This document shows positions 23,867 through 33,100 of a stretch of DNA of 64,000 bases, one piece after another. A program made the position numbers and the translations under genes. The stretch lies in assembly GCF_003432115.1 (NCBI RefSeq), contig NZ_QWDC01000002.1, positions 372,001-436,000 of the forward strand. The letters are read 5' to 3'. The notes beneath the pieces were generated by a model. That model did no database searches. It was not told where the DNA came from and worked only from the letters and a program-made list of their open reading frames with translations. This DNA is from Mucilaginibacter conchicola (lineage in GTDB: Bacteria > Bacteroidota > Bacteroidia > Sphingobacteriales > Sphingobacteriaceae). Each line of letters begins with the position of its first letter. Position 1 is the first letter of the stretch.

Positions 23867-24571
23867 ATGAAAAACGCACTTATTACCGGTGCCACTAAGG
23901 GCATAGGCCGGGCGGTATCCATCGCTTTTGCTAAACAAGGAATAAACCTGTCAATTTGTTCGCGCAACGAGCAAGAATTATCAGATTTTGCTAAAGAGCT
24001 TCAACAAATAAATCCGCAGATAAAAGTTTTTACCACCCTTGCCGACTGCAGTAAGCTTGCCGATGTGAAAAATTTTGCCGTTTTCACCGAGAAAAACATG
24101 GGTTTCGTCGACATTATAGTGAACAATGTGGGTATGTACAAGCATGTATCCATACTAAATGATAGTGACGATAGCTTCCAAAAACAGATAGATACTAACC
24201 TTATGCCTGCCTATGAACTATACCGTTTCTTCGGTAAACAGATGGTTTCTGTCGGTAAAGGGCATATTTTCAATATATGTTCAGTGGCCTCGTTAAACCC
24301 TATAGCAGTGGCCGGGGTGTACAGTGTAACCAAATACGCCTTGCTGGGTCTTAATAAGGTAATGCGGCTCGAAATGCAGGAGCATGGTGTTAAAGTCACC
24401 GCAGTGATCCCGGGCTCAACATTAACAGATTCGTGGAAGGGCGTTGAGGTTGACAAAAACACAATGGTACTCCCCGAAGATGTGGCATCGGCAATAACAA
24501 ATATACTTGGTATGAGCGCCGGCGCCAATGTTGACGAAGTGATCATCAGACCTGCACCGGGCCAGATATAA
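23867..24571 (+). CDS. Short-chain dehydrogenase/reductase
   Basis: This 234-residue classical SDR has the cofactor-binding motif GATKGIG (residues 7-13), NNVG near 88, the catalytic Ser in the SVAS region near 143, and YxxxK in YSVTKYA near 155. The coenzyme preference is probably NADP, judged by the basic residue after strand 2 (CSRNE). I chose the ATG at 23867; an upstream TTG at 23846 is in frame but inside the likely promoter (TTACTTTG, 23841-23848). The substrate is unknown. PspC gene follows after 23 bases and may be co-transcribed. Confidence 0.9.
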   Translation: MKNALITGATKGIGRAVSIAFAKQGINLSICSRNEQELSDFAKELQQINPQIKVFTTLADCSKLADVKNFAVFTEKNMGFVDIIVNNVGMYKHVSILNDSDDSFQKQIDTNLMPAYELYRFFGKQMVSVGKGHIFNICSVASLNPIAVAGVYSVTKYALLGLNKVMRLEMQEHGVKVTAVIPGSTLTDSWKGVEVDKNTMVLPEDVASAITNILGMSAGANVDEVIIRPAPGQI

Positions 24572-24594
24572 ACACCACTTAATAACTAAATAAA

Positions 24595-25203
24595 ATGGAA
24601 AAGAAACTGTATCGCGACGAACAACACAAATCAATTGGTGGGGTTTGCGCAGGCCTGGCTGATTATTTTAACATGGATGTATCTGTTGTTAGATTAATAT
24701 TTGTTTTGGCCCTGGTATTAAAAGGCGTAGGTTTTATCCCCTACATTATCTTATGGATAGTTTTACCAAAAAAACCTTTCAACTATCAAAATCCGTTTAA
24801 ACCGGGTGTAAACCCTGCGCCGGGGTACGACCCACGATACAGCCAGCCTTACGGCGATATTAAGGTAGATTACACCGTGCCGCCGGTTAACCAGGCAGGC
24901 CAGCCGTTCATGTATCAGCCGCCAAAAAAATCAAACTTTGGGGTGATATTCGGCGCCATACTGATCGTATTAGGCGGTTTGTTCCTGCTGGACAACCTGG
25001 ATATTATGCCCGATTTTGATTTTGAACAACTTTGGCCGGTAGTATTGGTAGTAGCCGGCTTAGCCGTTATATTTACGGGTAAAAAGAAACCCTGGGAGCA
25101 CCAGGATGCTTTTCAGCCTGAGAAAAAAGAAGCGGAGTTTAATACAACTACTACCGAGACCGATAACAACAAACAAGACGATAACAACACCTCAACTTTA
25201 TAA
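24595..25203 (+). CDS. PspC-domain membrane protein
   Basis: This 202-residue protein starts with a PspC domain (residues 1-58: KLYRDEQHKSIGGVCAGLADYF and a transmembrane helix LIFVLALVLKGVGFIPYIILWIVLP). A Pro-rich linker follows (about 65-105). Then come two helices (LiaI/DUF5668-like, about 112-158) and a Gln/Asn/Thr-rich acidic tail. PspC proteins sense or counter membrane stress. The gene next to it begins three bases after its stop and shares the DUF5668-like membrane unit, so the two likely form a membrane-stress pair like PspC with LiaF. Confidence 0.9.
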   Translation: MEKKLYRDEQHKSIGGVCAGLADYFNMDVSVVRLIFVLALVLKGVGFIPYIILWIVLPKKPFNYQNPFKPGVNPAPGYDPRYSQPYGDIKVDYTVPPVNQAGQPFMYQPPKKSNFGVIFGAILIVLGGLFLLDNLDIMPDFDFEQLWPVVLVVAGLAVIFTGKKKPWEHQDAFQPEKKEAEFNTTTTETDNNKQDDNNTSTL

Positions 25204-25206
25204 GCC

Positions 25207-26208
25207 ATGAGAAGCGATAAATTAGTACCAGGCCTTATCCTGGTAGGTATAGGAGTAATATTCCTTTTAGATAACTATAACGTAATTAACTTTCATTGGG
25301 GAAACCTTTGGCACCTATGGCCGGTATTCCTGATAATGGCAGGTGTAAACCTTGTACTGGCCAACAAAAAAACAGCCTGGGCGAGCGCCATAAAAATTGG
25401 TGTGGTAATATTAGGTTTCGGGGTGTTGATATTTGGCCATTTTGAAAACCCATGGTTCTCACCGTTTAACAGGCACTGGCACTTTAATGACCGTGGCTGG
25501 AACCATGATAATGACGATGACGACGATGATGATAACGATAGCAGTACCGATACAGCTAAGCACAGCATTACAAAAGTAAACGGCAGCAGCACCTATGCCG
25601 AGTCGTTTAAACCAGGCACTGTTGAAGCCCGCCTTGAGGTGAACGGCGGCGGCACGGAGTACATTCTTAAAGATACCACCTCACAGTTGTTTGAAGCCAG
25701 CACCAAGGAGTCTTTCAACCGCTTTACCTATAACCACAGCATGGATGGCACTACCCCGGTAGTTGAGCTACGCATGAAAGATAAAAAAGGAAATATACAG
25801 TGGGATAGCGACAACACCAACTCTGCCACCATGAAACTGAGTGCTAAACCCGTGTGGAATATCAACATAAAAGCAGGAGCTACTAAGGTTGATTTCGACC
25901 TCTCACAATTCCGTGTACGTAATCTTAATGTTAACGGCGGTGCCGGATCATTTGAAGTTAAAATGGGCATGCCGGTAAGTGCAACCAGGGTTGAAGTTGC
26001 AACAGGCGTATCTGAGGTAGATATTAAAGTACCAGAGGGTGCAGCAGTACAGATAAAAACCAGCACCGGTTTATCATCTGATAGTTTCCCCGGCTTTACC
26101 GATAAAGGTAACAGCACCTACGAAACACCAAACTTTGCCACGGCAGCCAACAAAATGTACATTGTAATGAAAGGTGGCCTGAGTGATTTTAAAGTAAGTC
26201 GTTATTAA
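25207..26208 (+). CDS. LiaF-like membrane protein with a His/Asp-rich segment
   Basis: This 333-residue protein has three to four N-terminal transmembrane helices (about residues 6-80) of the DUF5668/LiaI-LiaF type. Next comes a striking segment (about 85-115) with many His, Trp and Phe residues and a run of seven Asp, then a Ser/Thr linker. The C-terminal part (about 130-333) is a right-handed beta-helix-like domain of the LiaF/toast-rack type. It starts three bases after the PspC gene and is followed by a terminator. The His/Asp stretch could bind metal ions, which is inference. Confidence 0.88.
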   Translation: MRSDKLVPGLILVGIGVIFLLDNYNVINFHWGNLWHLWPVFLIMAGVNLVLANKKTAWASAIKIGVVILGFGVLIFGHFENPWFSPFNRHWHFNDRGWNHDNDDDDDDDNDSSTDTAKHSITKVNGSSTYAESFKPGTVEARLEVNGGGTEYILKDTTSQLFEASTKESFNRFTYNHSMDGTTPVVELRMKDKKGNIQWDSDNTNSATMKLSAKPVWNINIKAGATKVDFDLSQFRVRNLNVNGGAGSFEVKMGMPVSATRVEVATGVSEVDIKVPEGAAVQIKTSTGLSSDSFPGFTDKGNSTYETPNFATAANKMYIVMKGGLSDFKVSRY

Positions 26209-26220
26209 TTATTCTTTGTA

Positions 26221-26256
26221 AAAAGGCTCCCTGCCGGTTGGCGGGGAGCCTTTTTG
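26221..26256 (+). terminator. Terminator after the PspC/LiaF-like pair
   Basis: GGCTCCCTGCC pairs with GGCGGGGAGCC with one bulge, followed by five T residues. It ends the transcript 13 bases after the stop codon at 26208. Confidence 0.9.
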
Positions 26257-26281
26257 TTTTAGACTTTTTCAGCGCATAGTG

Positions 26282-26415
26282 GACTCACCCGGTCTACGCT
26301 ACGCTCGACCACCCTCTCTGCTGCAAGCAGCAAAGAGGGTAAAAAAAATGAGCTTACCCTCTTTACGCGCAGCGAAGAGAGGGTCGACAAGCGCCAGCGA
26401 TGTCGGGGGTGAGTC
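26282..26415. repeat. Composite palindrome GACTCACCC...GGGTGAGTC
   Basis: Outer arms GACTCACCC and GGGTGAGTC enclose inner arms ACCCTCT..AAGAGGGTAA and TTACCCTCTT..AGAGAGGGT, with TACGCTACGCTCGACC-type filler. The nested layout differs from families A and B. It lies just ahead of the RDD gene. No gene fits in the 257-base gap. Confidence 0.8.
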
Positions 26416-26452
26416 AACAGTGCGAGCGATTCCCAAAAAGCATCTTTTTATT

Positions 26453-26460
26453 TACTTTTA
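26453..26460 (+). promoter_or_regulatory. Promoter -7 box (TACTTTTA) for the RDD gene
   Basis: This matches TAnnTTTG at seven of eight positions and ends six bases before the ATG at 26467, so the transcript would be almost leaderless. Confidence 0.45.
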
Positions 26461-26466
26461 CTCCCC

Positions 26467-27135
26467 ATGCAAACGCCCGGCAATCCCATCCCCGATCCTA
26501 CCGAAAGCGATAACTATATCCTGGTTATCAATGGCAAGCCCGAGGGGCCGTTCAGTATTGCCGAATTACGCCAACGCAACATCAAACCCGGCGATTTTGT
26601 GAAAACCGATGGGATGATAGATTACAAGGAAGCCCACGAGATACCCGCCCTGCGCGAACTCTTCGGTTTCAAACGCCGGCCGCTGCCGCTGCAATACTTC
26701 GGTAGTTTTGATCAGCGCGCTATTGCCGCAGCTATAGACTGGCTACTGATATTTGGCATATTTGTGTTGATGGCTTTCGTAGTAATGATGCTTCTCTACA
26801 TCTTCATCCCCGGCGAGGAAAATAAAACCTTGCGAGTGGGCATTACCATCGCAATAGTATCATTAACACCTATCGCCAAGTTTATCTACAGCATCAGGAT
26901 GGAAAGCGGACCAAAACAGAGTACTCTCGGTAAGCAACTGCTCCGTATCCGCGTATGCGATATCTATGGCGACCGCCTTACTACTTCAAAAGCCCTTGTT
27001 CGTAACATCGCCAAACTGGTATCAGTAGCTACCCTTTTTGCCGGATATTTCATCTGTTTCTTTAATCCCAAACAACAGTGCCTGCATGATATGATTGCGG
27101 ATACGCTGACCATTAAGGATAGATTGGATAGTTAG
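26467..27135 (+). CDS. RDD family membrane protein with an N-terminal GYF_2-like domain
   Basis: This 222-residue protein has an N-terminal GYF_2/DUF4339-like domain (about residues 15-70: YILVINGKPEGPFSIAELRQ and VKTDGM). The RDD domain (about 75-215) has three membrane helices and the conserved Arg-Asp motif in FDQRAIAAAIDWLL near 82-95. RDD proteins include sodium/proton antiporters and proteins of unknown transport role. The domain pair is common in Bacteroidota. A family A palindrome follows at 27194, after a small TGCAAATTTCAGATG word repeat. Confidence 0.9.
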   Translation: MQTPGNPIPDPTESDNYILVINGKPEGPFSIAELRQRNIKPGDFVKTDGMIDYKEAHEIPALRELFGFKRRPLPLQYFGSFDQRAIAAAIDWLLIFGIFVLMAFVVMMLLYIFIPGEENKTLRVGITIAIVSLTPIAKFIYSIRMESGPKQSTLGKQLLRIRVCDIYGDRLTTSKALVRNIAKLVSVATLFAGYFICFFNPKQQCLHDMIADTLTIKDRLDS

Positions 27136-27193
27136 ATTTGCGGATATGCAAATTTCAGATGTACAAATAAATTGCCATTCTAAGCTAAAAAAT

Positions 27194-27279
27194 GCGTCAT
27201 TGCGAGGAACGAAGCAATCTCTACATAAGCAGAGCGGCTCTGTAGCGTTGGGAGATTGCTTCGTTCCTCGCAATTACGC
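27194..27279. repeat. Family A palindromic repeat, copy 5
   Basis: GCGTCATTGCGAGGAACG (from 27194) is answered by CGTTCCTCGCAATTACGC (27262-27279) with one mismatch. It lies between the convergent RDD and TonB-receptor genes. Confidence 0.9.
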
Positions 27280-27307
27280 GCGGGTAGTAGCTACACGTAT
27301 TCAATCC

Positions 27308-29386
27308 TTACAAATTCACGCCCACCCCAAAAAAGTAATTCCTCAAAGGGGCCGGGTTAAAGTACCGGTTACCTACGGCGTTAAGGTCATTACCCAGGCT
27401 GTATTTCTGGTTCAGCAGGTTGTCGGCACCGGCGTAAAGCTCAAGCTTGGTTTTATTGCCGATGTTGGTTTGCCATGATGCTTTGGCTTGCAGCAAATGA
27501 TACTTAGCTGCATAAACCGTATTAGCATCATTAAGCGGGATAGATGAGGTATAATTATGCTGCACAAAAGCCGAGAATCCCAGAGGCATATTCAGCAATA
27601 GTGATGATACCACCACCTCGCGCGGCACGCCGGTTAAGCGGTTGCCCGAGTAGCTGGTGGTTGATACCGTATAATCTCTGAATTTAAACCTGCTGATGGC
27701 AACCGAAGTATTAAATTGTAAGCCGCGTATAAAATGGGTGCTGTTACGTTTGATGAGCCAATCGGTAAACGCCAGCTCAAAACCGGGCTGATTGGTACCG
27801 CCAGCGTTGATGTAGTATTCGGTTTCGTTAGGGTTTAAGCGACGCACAATAGACTTATCCAGCTTGTAATAAAACACCGACGCATCAAGCATTAAGCTTT
27901 CATCATGGTTGCGCAGGCGGAAACCGGTCTCGTAGTTCCAGCCAATTTGTGCCTGCAGTGCAGTGTTAATAATGTTATCCGTAGGTCTTACTTCGGCAGT
28001 AGTAGGAGTAGAATAACCACGACTTACTGATGCGCGCCAGATAAAATCGTTAGTGATCTGGTATGACAGGGCCAGTCGCGGCATTAGTACGGCATCAAAA
28101 TCGCGGGTACTGGTATTGCTCTCATTAAGCGGCTGCAGGTTACGGAATTTATAGCCGTAGTAATTTAAACTCACAGCGGCTTCGGCATGCAGGCGTTTAA
28201 AAATATCAGCAGCGTAGCGGGTAAAAAAGAAATGCTGACCGGTGTTTATCCTGTCTATCTTCTGCACTTTTCCTTTCTTGCCGGCATTATTGTCATAGTT
28301 ACTGATGAGCGAGTTGGTTTGCTGCCACTCCACACCGACGTTCAGCTTCCAGTCGAAGTTTTCCGTTGGGATGGCTGCGAGAGTGAAGTAGCTACGCATA
28401 CCGTAGGTGTTCTCATCGCGCTGTTCGTAATTGGTGATGAATGGATTGGCAAAATCGACATGGTTGCCGTAAACGGCCAGCACATTACTGATGCGACTAC
28501 TCAGCCGTGCATCATTCACCAAACCGCCCAAAAGCATTTTGGTGTTGATGCGGATCTTCTGCTGTACAGCTCCCGGCACCGTTGCTGTTGGCAAACGCGC
28601 CGACCGCGGATCGGCCTGCATTTGGGCAAAGGTTAAGCTGCCCGGCGTTTGATAATCCAGGTTTGAGTATAAGGCAATGGCCCTTAGTTCGCTGTTTGGA
28701 GCATATTTGTAAGCATCACCCGCCTGCAGGTAAATGCGGTGCATACGGCTATTTTGGCGGTAACCGTCATAATTCTGGTACGATTGATTTAGGCTGAAGC
28801 GGTTGTTGCCGCTAACTTTTTGCAAGGATACTTTCTGGTGGAATAAGCCGTACGAGCCGCCATTCACACCGGCGTTTAAATAGGTACTGTCCTTTTTATT
28901 TACGGGGCTTAGCAAAACCACGCCGCCCGAGTTGGCACCAAACAAACTGCCGTCGGGGCCTTTCAATATCTCAATATGGCGGATGTTGCCGATATCGATG
29001 GTATTGAGGTAGGTATTGCCGCCTGCATCGGTAAGGGGTATCTCATCAAAATAGATCTTTACATCGCGCACCCCAAAAGGCGAACGCAGCAAACTGCCGC
29101 GGATGCTTAAACGGTAACTCCCCGGCGAACGCTCCTCTGCCCTTATGCCAGGCACGGTATTAAGTGCACTGACAAATGAATTATCGGGCTGTACCCTTAG
29201 CTGCGCAGCACCAAGTACGCTAACTGATGCAGGTACGGTAATGGCAGGCTGCTCACTAAGGTAACCACGTACGGTTACTGGTGTTAGACTGCGCACAGTA
29301 TCCGTATACTGCACCGGTTTTGTTTGGGCTGATGTATTGAGGCTAAAGGTTAAAAATGAGAGTATGCTCAGGTAAAGTTTCGTCAT
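27308..29386 (-). CDS. TonB-dependent outer-membrane receptor
   Basis: This 692-residue protein has a signal peptide (cleavage near NTSAQ, about residue 21), a plug domain (about 35-160, with LRVQPDNSFVSALNTVPGIRAEERS-type features and HIEILKGPDGSLFGANSGGVVLLSP near 120) and a 22-strand barrel ending in aromatic Phe-Phe-Gly-Val-Gly-Val-Asn-Leu. It imports siderophores, vitamins or other ligands using TonB energy. It has no N-terminal carboxypeptidase-like domain and no SusD partner next door, so it is not a SusC-type glycan receptor. The substrate is unknown. Confidence 0.93.
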   Translation of the reverse strand: MTKLYLSILSFLTFSLNTSAQTKPVQYTDTVRSLTPVTVRGYLSEQPAITVPASVSVLGAAQLRVQPDNSFVSALNTVPGIRAEERSPGSYRLSIRGSLLRSPFGVRDVKIYFDEIPLTDAGGNTYLNTIDIGNIRHIEILKGPDGSLFGANSGGVVLLSPVNKKDSTYLNAGVNGGSYGLFHQKVSLQKVSGNNRFSLNQSYQNYDGYRQNSRMHRIYLQAGDAYKYAPNSELRAIALYSNLDYQTPGSLTFAQMQADPRSARLPTATVPGAVQQKIRINTKMLLGGLVNDARLSSRISNVLAVYGNHVDFANPFITNYEQRDENTYGMRSYFTLAAIPTENFDWKLNVGVEWQQTNSLISNYDNNAGKKGKVQKIDRINTGQHFFFTRYAADIFKRLHAEAAVSLNYYGYKFRNLQPLNESNTSTRDFDAVLMPRLALSYQITNDFIWRASVSRGYSTPTTAEVRPTDNIINTALQAQIGWNYETGFRLRNHDESLMLDASVFYYKLDKSIVRRLNPNETEYYINAGGTNQPGFELAFTDWLIKRNSTHFIRGLQFNTSVAISRFKFRDYTVSTTSYSGNRLTGVPREVVVSSLLLNMPLGFSAFVQHNYTSSIPLNDANTVYAAKYHLLQAKASWQTNIGNKTKLELYAGADNLLNQKYSLGNDLNAVGNRYFNPAPLRNYFFGVGVNL

Positions 29387-29469
29387 GGCGGTGCTAAGCT
29401 AATAAAATAGCTATTTATCGCTATATGGTAGTGGCCATATCTTTTGGTGCCACCGATTATAAAAAGCAA

Positions 29470-29594
29470 TGTCATTTCGAACAAGCGAGAGCGAGGAGAA
29501 CCGGAACGCAGTGGAGCTCATCGCAGATAAATCTTCTGCGCGAAGAACACTTAAGGCGTAGAAGATTTCTCTTCGTACCTCGTTCGAAATGACA
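29470..29594. repeat. Family B palindromic repeat, copy 2
   Basis: TGTCATTTCGAAC (from 29470) is the reverse complement of GTTCGAAATGACA (to 29594). An inner AAATCTTCTGCGCG / CGTAGAAGATTT pair is also present. It fills the gap between two minus-strand genes. Confidence 0.9.
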
Positions 29595-29622
29595 GCATTT
29601 TTAAATTTCTCGCAAAGCGCAA

Positions 29623-30936
29623 TTATTTAGCTACACTCACCCGCCATACACGGTTGCTGGCATCATCGGCAACCAGCAGCGAACCATCTTTGGTTACCGC
29701 AATACCTACCGGCCTGCCGTAAACTTCTTTCTTATCTGCATTTGCAATAAATCCCGTCAGGAAATCTTCCGGCTTATTGCTTATTTTATTGTTGGCAAAA
29801 GGCACAAACAATACTTTATAGCCTGATAGTACAGAGCGGTTCCATGAACCATGCTGGCCAATGAACGCACCATCTTTATATTTAGCCGGGAAAGCCGCAG
29901 CATCATAGAACTTTAACCCTAAGGAAGCAGTATGCGGGCCGAGTGACAGATCCGGCACGAGGGTTTTCTTTACCATATCGGGGCGTTTAACTTCCAAACG
30001 CGGGTCTTCGTGTTGGCCAAAGTACGCCCATGGCCAACCGTAAAAGCCACCTTCTTTAACACTGGTGAGGTAATCGGGCACCAGGTCGTCCCCAAGGTCG
30101 TCGCGCTCGTTAACGGCAGCGTAGAGTGTACCGGTGCCCGGCTGCAGATCTATCCCCGCAGGGTTGCGTAAGCCACTCGCATATACACGTTCGCCGCTGC
30201 CATCGGGGTTTATCTCCAGGATATCAGCACGGCGTTTTTCCACGTCCAGTCCGTGCTCGGCAACGTTGGTACCCGAGCCTACTGCTACGTAGATCTTACT
30301 ACCATCGGCATTAGCGTGAATGTTACGTGTCCAGTGGTTGTTATAGCCACCCGCAGGTAGCGATAATATCATTTTGCCGGGTGCGGTTATTTTATCCTGG
30401 CCCGGCTTATAGTCATACTTCCAAAGGCCATCAGTATTAGCTACGTAAAACGAGTTGCCGAGGATAAGCATCCCGTAAGGTTGATTCAGTTTATCAAGGA
30501 ACACGCCGCGGAAATCTATCTTGCCATCGCCGTCGGTATCGCGCAGCAAAGTGATCTGGTTGGCACTCTTACCTAAATTTTGCGATGCGGCAATGCCCAG
30601 CACTTTGGCACCCAGTTTTTTTACGCCGCGGGCTTCGGTGTTGGCTTCGGATATGAAGATATCGCCGTTAGCGGCTACATAAATATTACGTGGGTTTTTT
30701 AATGAATCGGCAAACAAACTTACCTTAAACCCAGCAGGGGCAACAGGCGTTTTGCCGGCAGGCCAACCTATCACGTTGCAATAATTTTTAACAGCCTTGG
30801 TCTCATAAGGTGCCGGTAACTTTACTTCCTGCTCAGTGGTGGCCACGCTATCGGCCTTAGCCGGATCGGGCTTTTTTTGCTCACATGCAGTAAGCAGCAA
30901 AGTTGCAGCAGCAATATAGGTAAATTGGTATTTCAT
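29623..30936 (-). CDS. Soluble sugar (sorbosone-type) dehydrogenase lipoprotein
   Basis: This 437-residue protein has a lipoprotein signal with Cys at residue 18 (LLLTAC). It has the six-bladed propeller of glucose/sorbosone dehydrogenases: WTRNIHANADGSKIYVAVGSG near 205-225, ASGLRNPAGIDLQPGTG near 255, GGFYGWPWAYFGQHEDPR near 292 and FIGQHGSWNRS near 352. Family members oxidise sugars using PQQ. No PQQ-synthesis genes are in the window, so cofactor supply is unknown. A homologue of the same family lies at 51341, with clearly different sequence. Confidence 0.88.
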   Translation of the reverse strand: MKYQFTYIAAATLLLTACEQKKPDPAKADSVATTEQEVKLPAPYETKAVKNYCNVIGWPAGKTPVAPAGFKVSLFADSLKNPRNIYVAANGDIFISEANTEARGVKKLGAKVLGIAASQNLGKSANQITLLRDTDGDGKIDFRGVFLDKLNQPYGMLILGNSFYVANTDGLWKYDYKPGQDKITAPGKMILSLPAGGYNNHWTRNIHANADGSKIYVAVGSGTNVAEHGLDVEKRRADILEINPDGSGERVYASGLRNPAGIDLQPGTGTLYAAVNERDDLGDDLVPDYLTSVKEGGFYGWPWAYFGQHEDPRLEVKRPDMVKKTLVPDLSLGPHTASLGLKFYDAAAFPAKYKDGAFIGQHGSWNRSVLSGYKVLFVPFANNKISNKPEDFLTGFIANADKKEVYGRPVGIAVTKDGSLLVADDASNRVWRVSVAK

Positions 30937-31022
30937 GGCAGATTTTTAGTTAAATTAATAACATTTTAATTAATGTTTTTGTTTGATAATTATCCGTCCC
31001 ATAACCTATTATGCCCGGGGCG

Positions 31023-31054
31023 CTTGTAAATGCGGTGCGCTAAGTTTATATTTG
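31023..31054 (+). promoter_or_regulatory. Promoter for the first T9SS cargo gene
   Basis: The -7 box TATATTTG (31047-31054) matches TAnnTTTG exactly, and CTTG at 31023-31026 lies 20 bases upstream as a weak TTTG. The predicted leader is about 20 bases. Confidence 0.6.
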
Positions 31055-31079
31055 ATTTAGTCGTCTGCCGGCTGCACCA

Positions 31080-33020
31080 ATGCAAACCTTTTACAAACTT
31101 GCGTTAATTACGCTATTTCTTGCATTTATTGTTAAAGCAAAGGCCCAAAGCCTTGGCGACCCCGTTGTGAACGAGGATTTTGGCCACGGTACAGCTTATT
31201 CGCCGGTTGGGCCGGCGCTCTCAGGTACTTTAACAGATATGCCGTCAGGCAGTGCCACAGCCAGGTGCCCGGCCGATGGTGCCTATCTTATCCTTAATAC
31301 TTCATCCAATTGCTTTGGCGATACTTTTAAAACCATCAATTTTGACCATAGCGATACCAACCCCTATGGTTACCTGATGATGGTTAACGGCAATAACAAG
31401 CCCGTAGCTTACTATCACCGGCAAATTAGCGGCAGCAGCTTTTGTGCAGGTGCAAAGTATAAGTTTGCTGCGTTTATCACTAATATCTACATCGGCATGC
31501 CCCGCCCCGATGGTTATGTTAATCCAAGTATCCGCTTCATCGTAAAATCGGTAAGTACAGGGGCGGTGCTGGCAAACCAGGCAATGTCAATAACATCGGA
31601 TAGCTTTAATGAATTTTTTGTAGACTTTAATGCTCCTGTTGATGGCAGTGATGTAATGATTATCCTTGAAAACAATGCGCTAACAGGCACCGTTGGTAAT
31701 GATTTTGCCATGGATGATATTACCGTTAAACCCTACGGGCCTGTGATAGATGCCGGGCTAAATACTACTACCGGCCCCAAAAGCATTATGCATTGTTTAA
31801 ACGATGGTGGCAAAGTTTATATACTGAAAGCTTTTGCGCACAGCCTTGCCACGCCGCAATATCAATGGCAATTTAATTTTAATAAGCAGGGCTGGTTAGA
31901 TATGCCCGGGAAAACTTCTGCCACGCTTACCTTAGCCGCCGAGTTTCAGAACCCGCCGAGGGGCAAATACGAGTTTAGGGTTGGCGTGCTGAGCGCGCCG
32001 GGTGTTTCTAAAAACTGCCAAACATTTTCAGAGCCTATATCAATTACAGTAGAGAGGAACCCTGTTTATGATATGCCGCCTATCACCGGTTTTTGCGAGG
32101 GCGATGTTTTATCCATAAATGCCGAAGGCGGCTCTGATTATTACTGGACATTGCCTGATGGTTCGCACTCTACAGCGCACAGGCTTGATGTTGCCTTAAG
32201 TGCCGATAAAAGTTATGAAGGCACGTATGTGGTAACCATATCAAAAGATGGCTGCTCTATAACCACCCAAACCGAAGTTAGGGTGTACCCGCCGTTTAAC
32301 CCCATAATAATGGATACCCAACCCGTTATATGCCAAGGCGAAAGCGTGCAGATAGGCGTAAACGAAGGCACTACTTTTAAATGGACACCATCAACCGGGT
32401 TAGACCATGACGATGTGGCAAAACCAATTGCCAGCCCATCAGTAACTACCGAATATACTTTAGCTGTTAGCAACGGTGGCTGTGTGAGGGAACGAAGCGT
32501 AAAAGTTACCGTATTAGACAGGCCCGTTGCCAATGCAGGCCCCGACCTGGGTATGGAAGAAGATAAGCCGATAAAGTTGCAGGGATCTGCCAAAGGTAGC
32601 CAGATAACCTATTTCTGGACTCCATCTGATGATATGAAAGACCCAACATCGCTTACACCAACCATTAACCCGCATGATGATGTTGTTTACACTTTGCATG
32701 TGCAATCGCCGTTATGTGGCGAGGTACAGGACCAGGTAAAGGTAAAAGTGTTTAAAAAACTGGTTATCCCAAACAGCTTCTCGCCCAATGCCGATGGCGT
32801 TAACGATATATGGCGCATTGAAAAACTGAACACCTACCCCGAGAGTGTGCTAACTGTTTACACTCGCAGCGGGGAGGAGGTATTCCGCACGGTTGGGGAT
32901 GCCAGGCAATGGAATGGTAACTATGGCAATAAACAGTTACCGCCCGGCACTTATTATTACCTTATCGACCGTAAAAACAATCTTTCAAAACTCTCCGGCT
33001 GGGTGTTGCTGATCCGCTGA
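31080..33020 (+). CDS. Large secreted T9SS type B cargo protein 1
   Basis: This 646-residue protein has a signal peptide (residues 1-23, ending KAKAQ). An N-terminal beta-sandwich region follows (about 26-225) with the shared GDPVVNEDFG block. Three to four Ig-like/PKD domains lie between 225 and 555. The last 90 residues form the type B (gliding-motility-associated) sorting domain, with VIPNSFSPNADGVND, the VYTRSGEEVF strand, WNGNYGNKQLPPGTYYYLI and a closing GWVLLIR. It should cross the outer membrane by the type IX system and stay at the cell surface. The next gene is a paralogue 80 bases downstream. Confidence 0.92.
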   Translation: MQTFYKLALITLFLAFIVKAKAQSLGDPVVNEDFGHGTAYSPVGPALSGTLTDMPSGSATARCPADGAYLILNTSSNCFGDTFKTINFDHSDTNPYGYLMMVNGNNKPVAYYHRQISGSSFCAGAKYKFAAFITNIYIGMPRPDGYVNPSIRFIVKSVSTGAVLANQAMSITSDSFNEFFVDFNAPVDGSDVMIILENNALTGTVGNDFAMDDITVKPYGPVIDAGLNTTTGPKSIMHCLNDGGKVYILKAFAHSLATPQYQWQFNFNKQGWLDMPGKTSATLTLAAEFQNPPRGKYEFRVGVLSAPGVSKNCQTFSEPISITVERNPVYDMPPITGFCEGDVLSINAEGGSDYYWTLPDGSHSTAHRLDVALSADKSYEGTYVVTISKDGCSITTQTEVRVYPPFNPIIMDTQPVICQGESVQIGVNEGTTFKWTPSTGLDHDDVAKPIASPSVTTEYTLAVSNGGCVRERSVKVTVLDRPVANAGPDLGMEEDKPIKLQGSAKGSQITYFWTPSDDMKDPTSLTPTINPHDDVVYTLHVQSPLCGEVQDQVKVKVFKKLVIPNSFSPNADGVNDIWRIEKLNTYPESVLTVYTRSGEEVFRTVGDARQWNGNYGNKQLPPGTYYYLIDRKNNLSKLSGWVLLIR

Positions 33021-33066
33021 TCATAAAAACGTTACATAAGGCATGCTCAACTTTGCAAAAAAGGTA

Positions 33067-33074
33067 TATTTTTG
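33067..33074 (+). promoter_or_regulatory. Promoter -7 box (TATTTTTG) for the second T9SS cargo gene
   Basis: This exact TAnnTTTG lies 26 bases before the ATG at 33101, so the paralogue probably has its own promoter rather than depending on read-through. Confidence 0.5.
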
Positions 33075-33100
33075 ATGCCTGCCGTTTTACGGCTTTCCCT

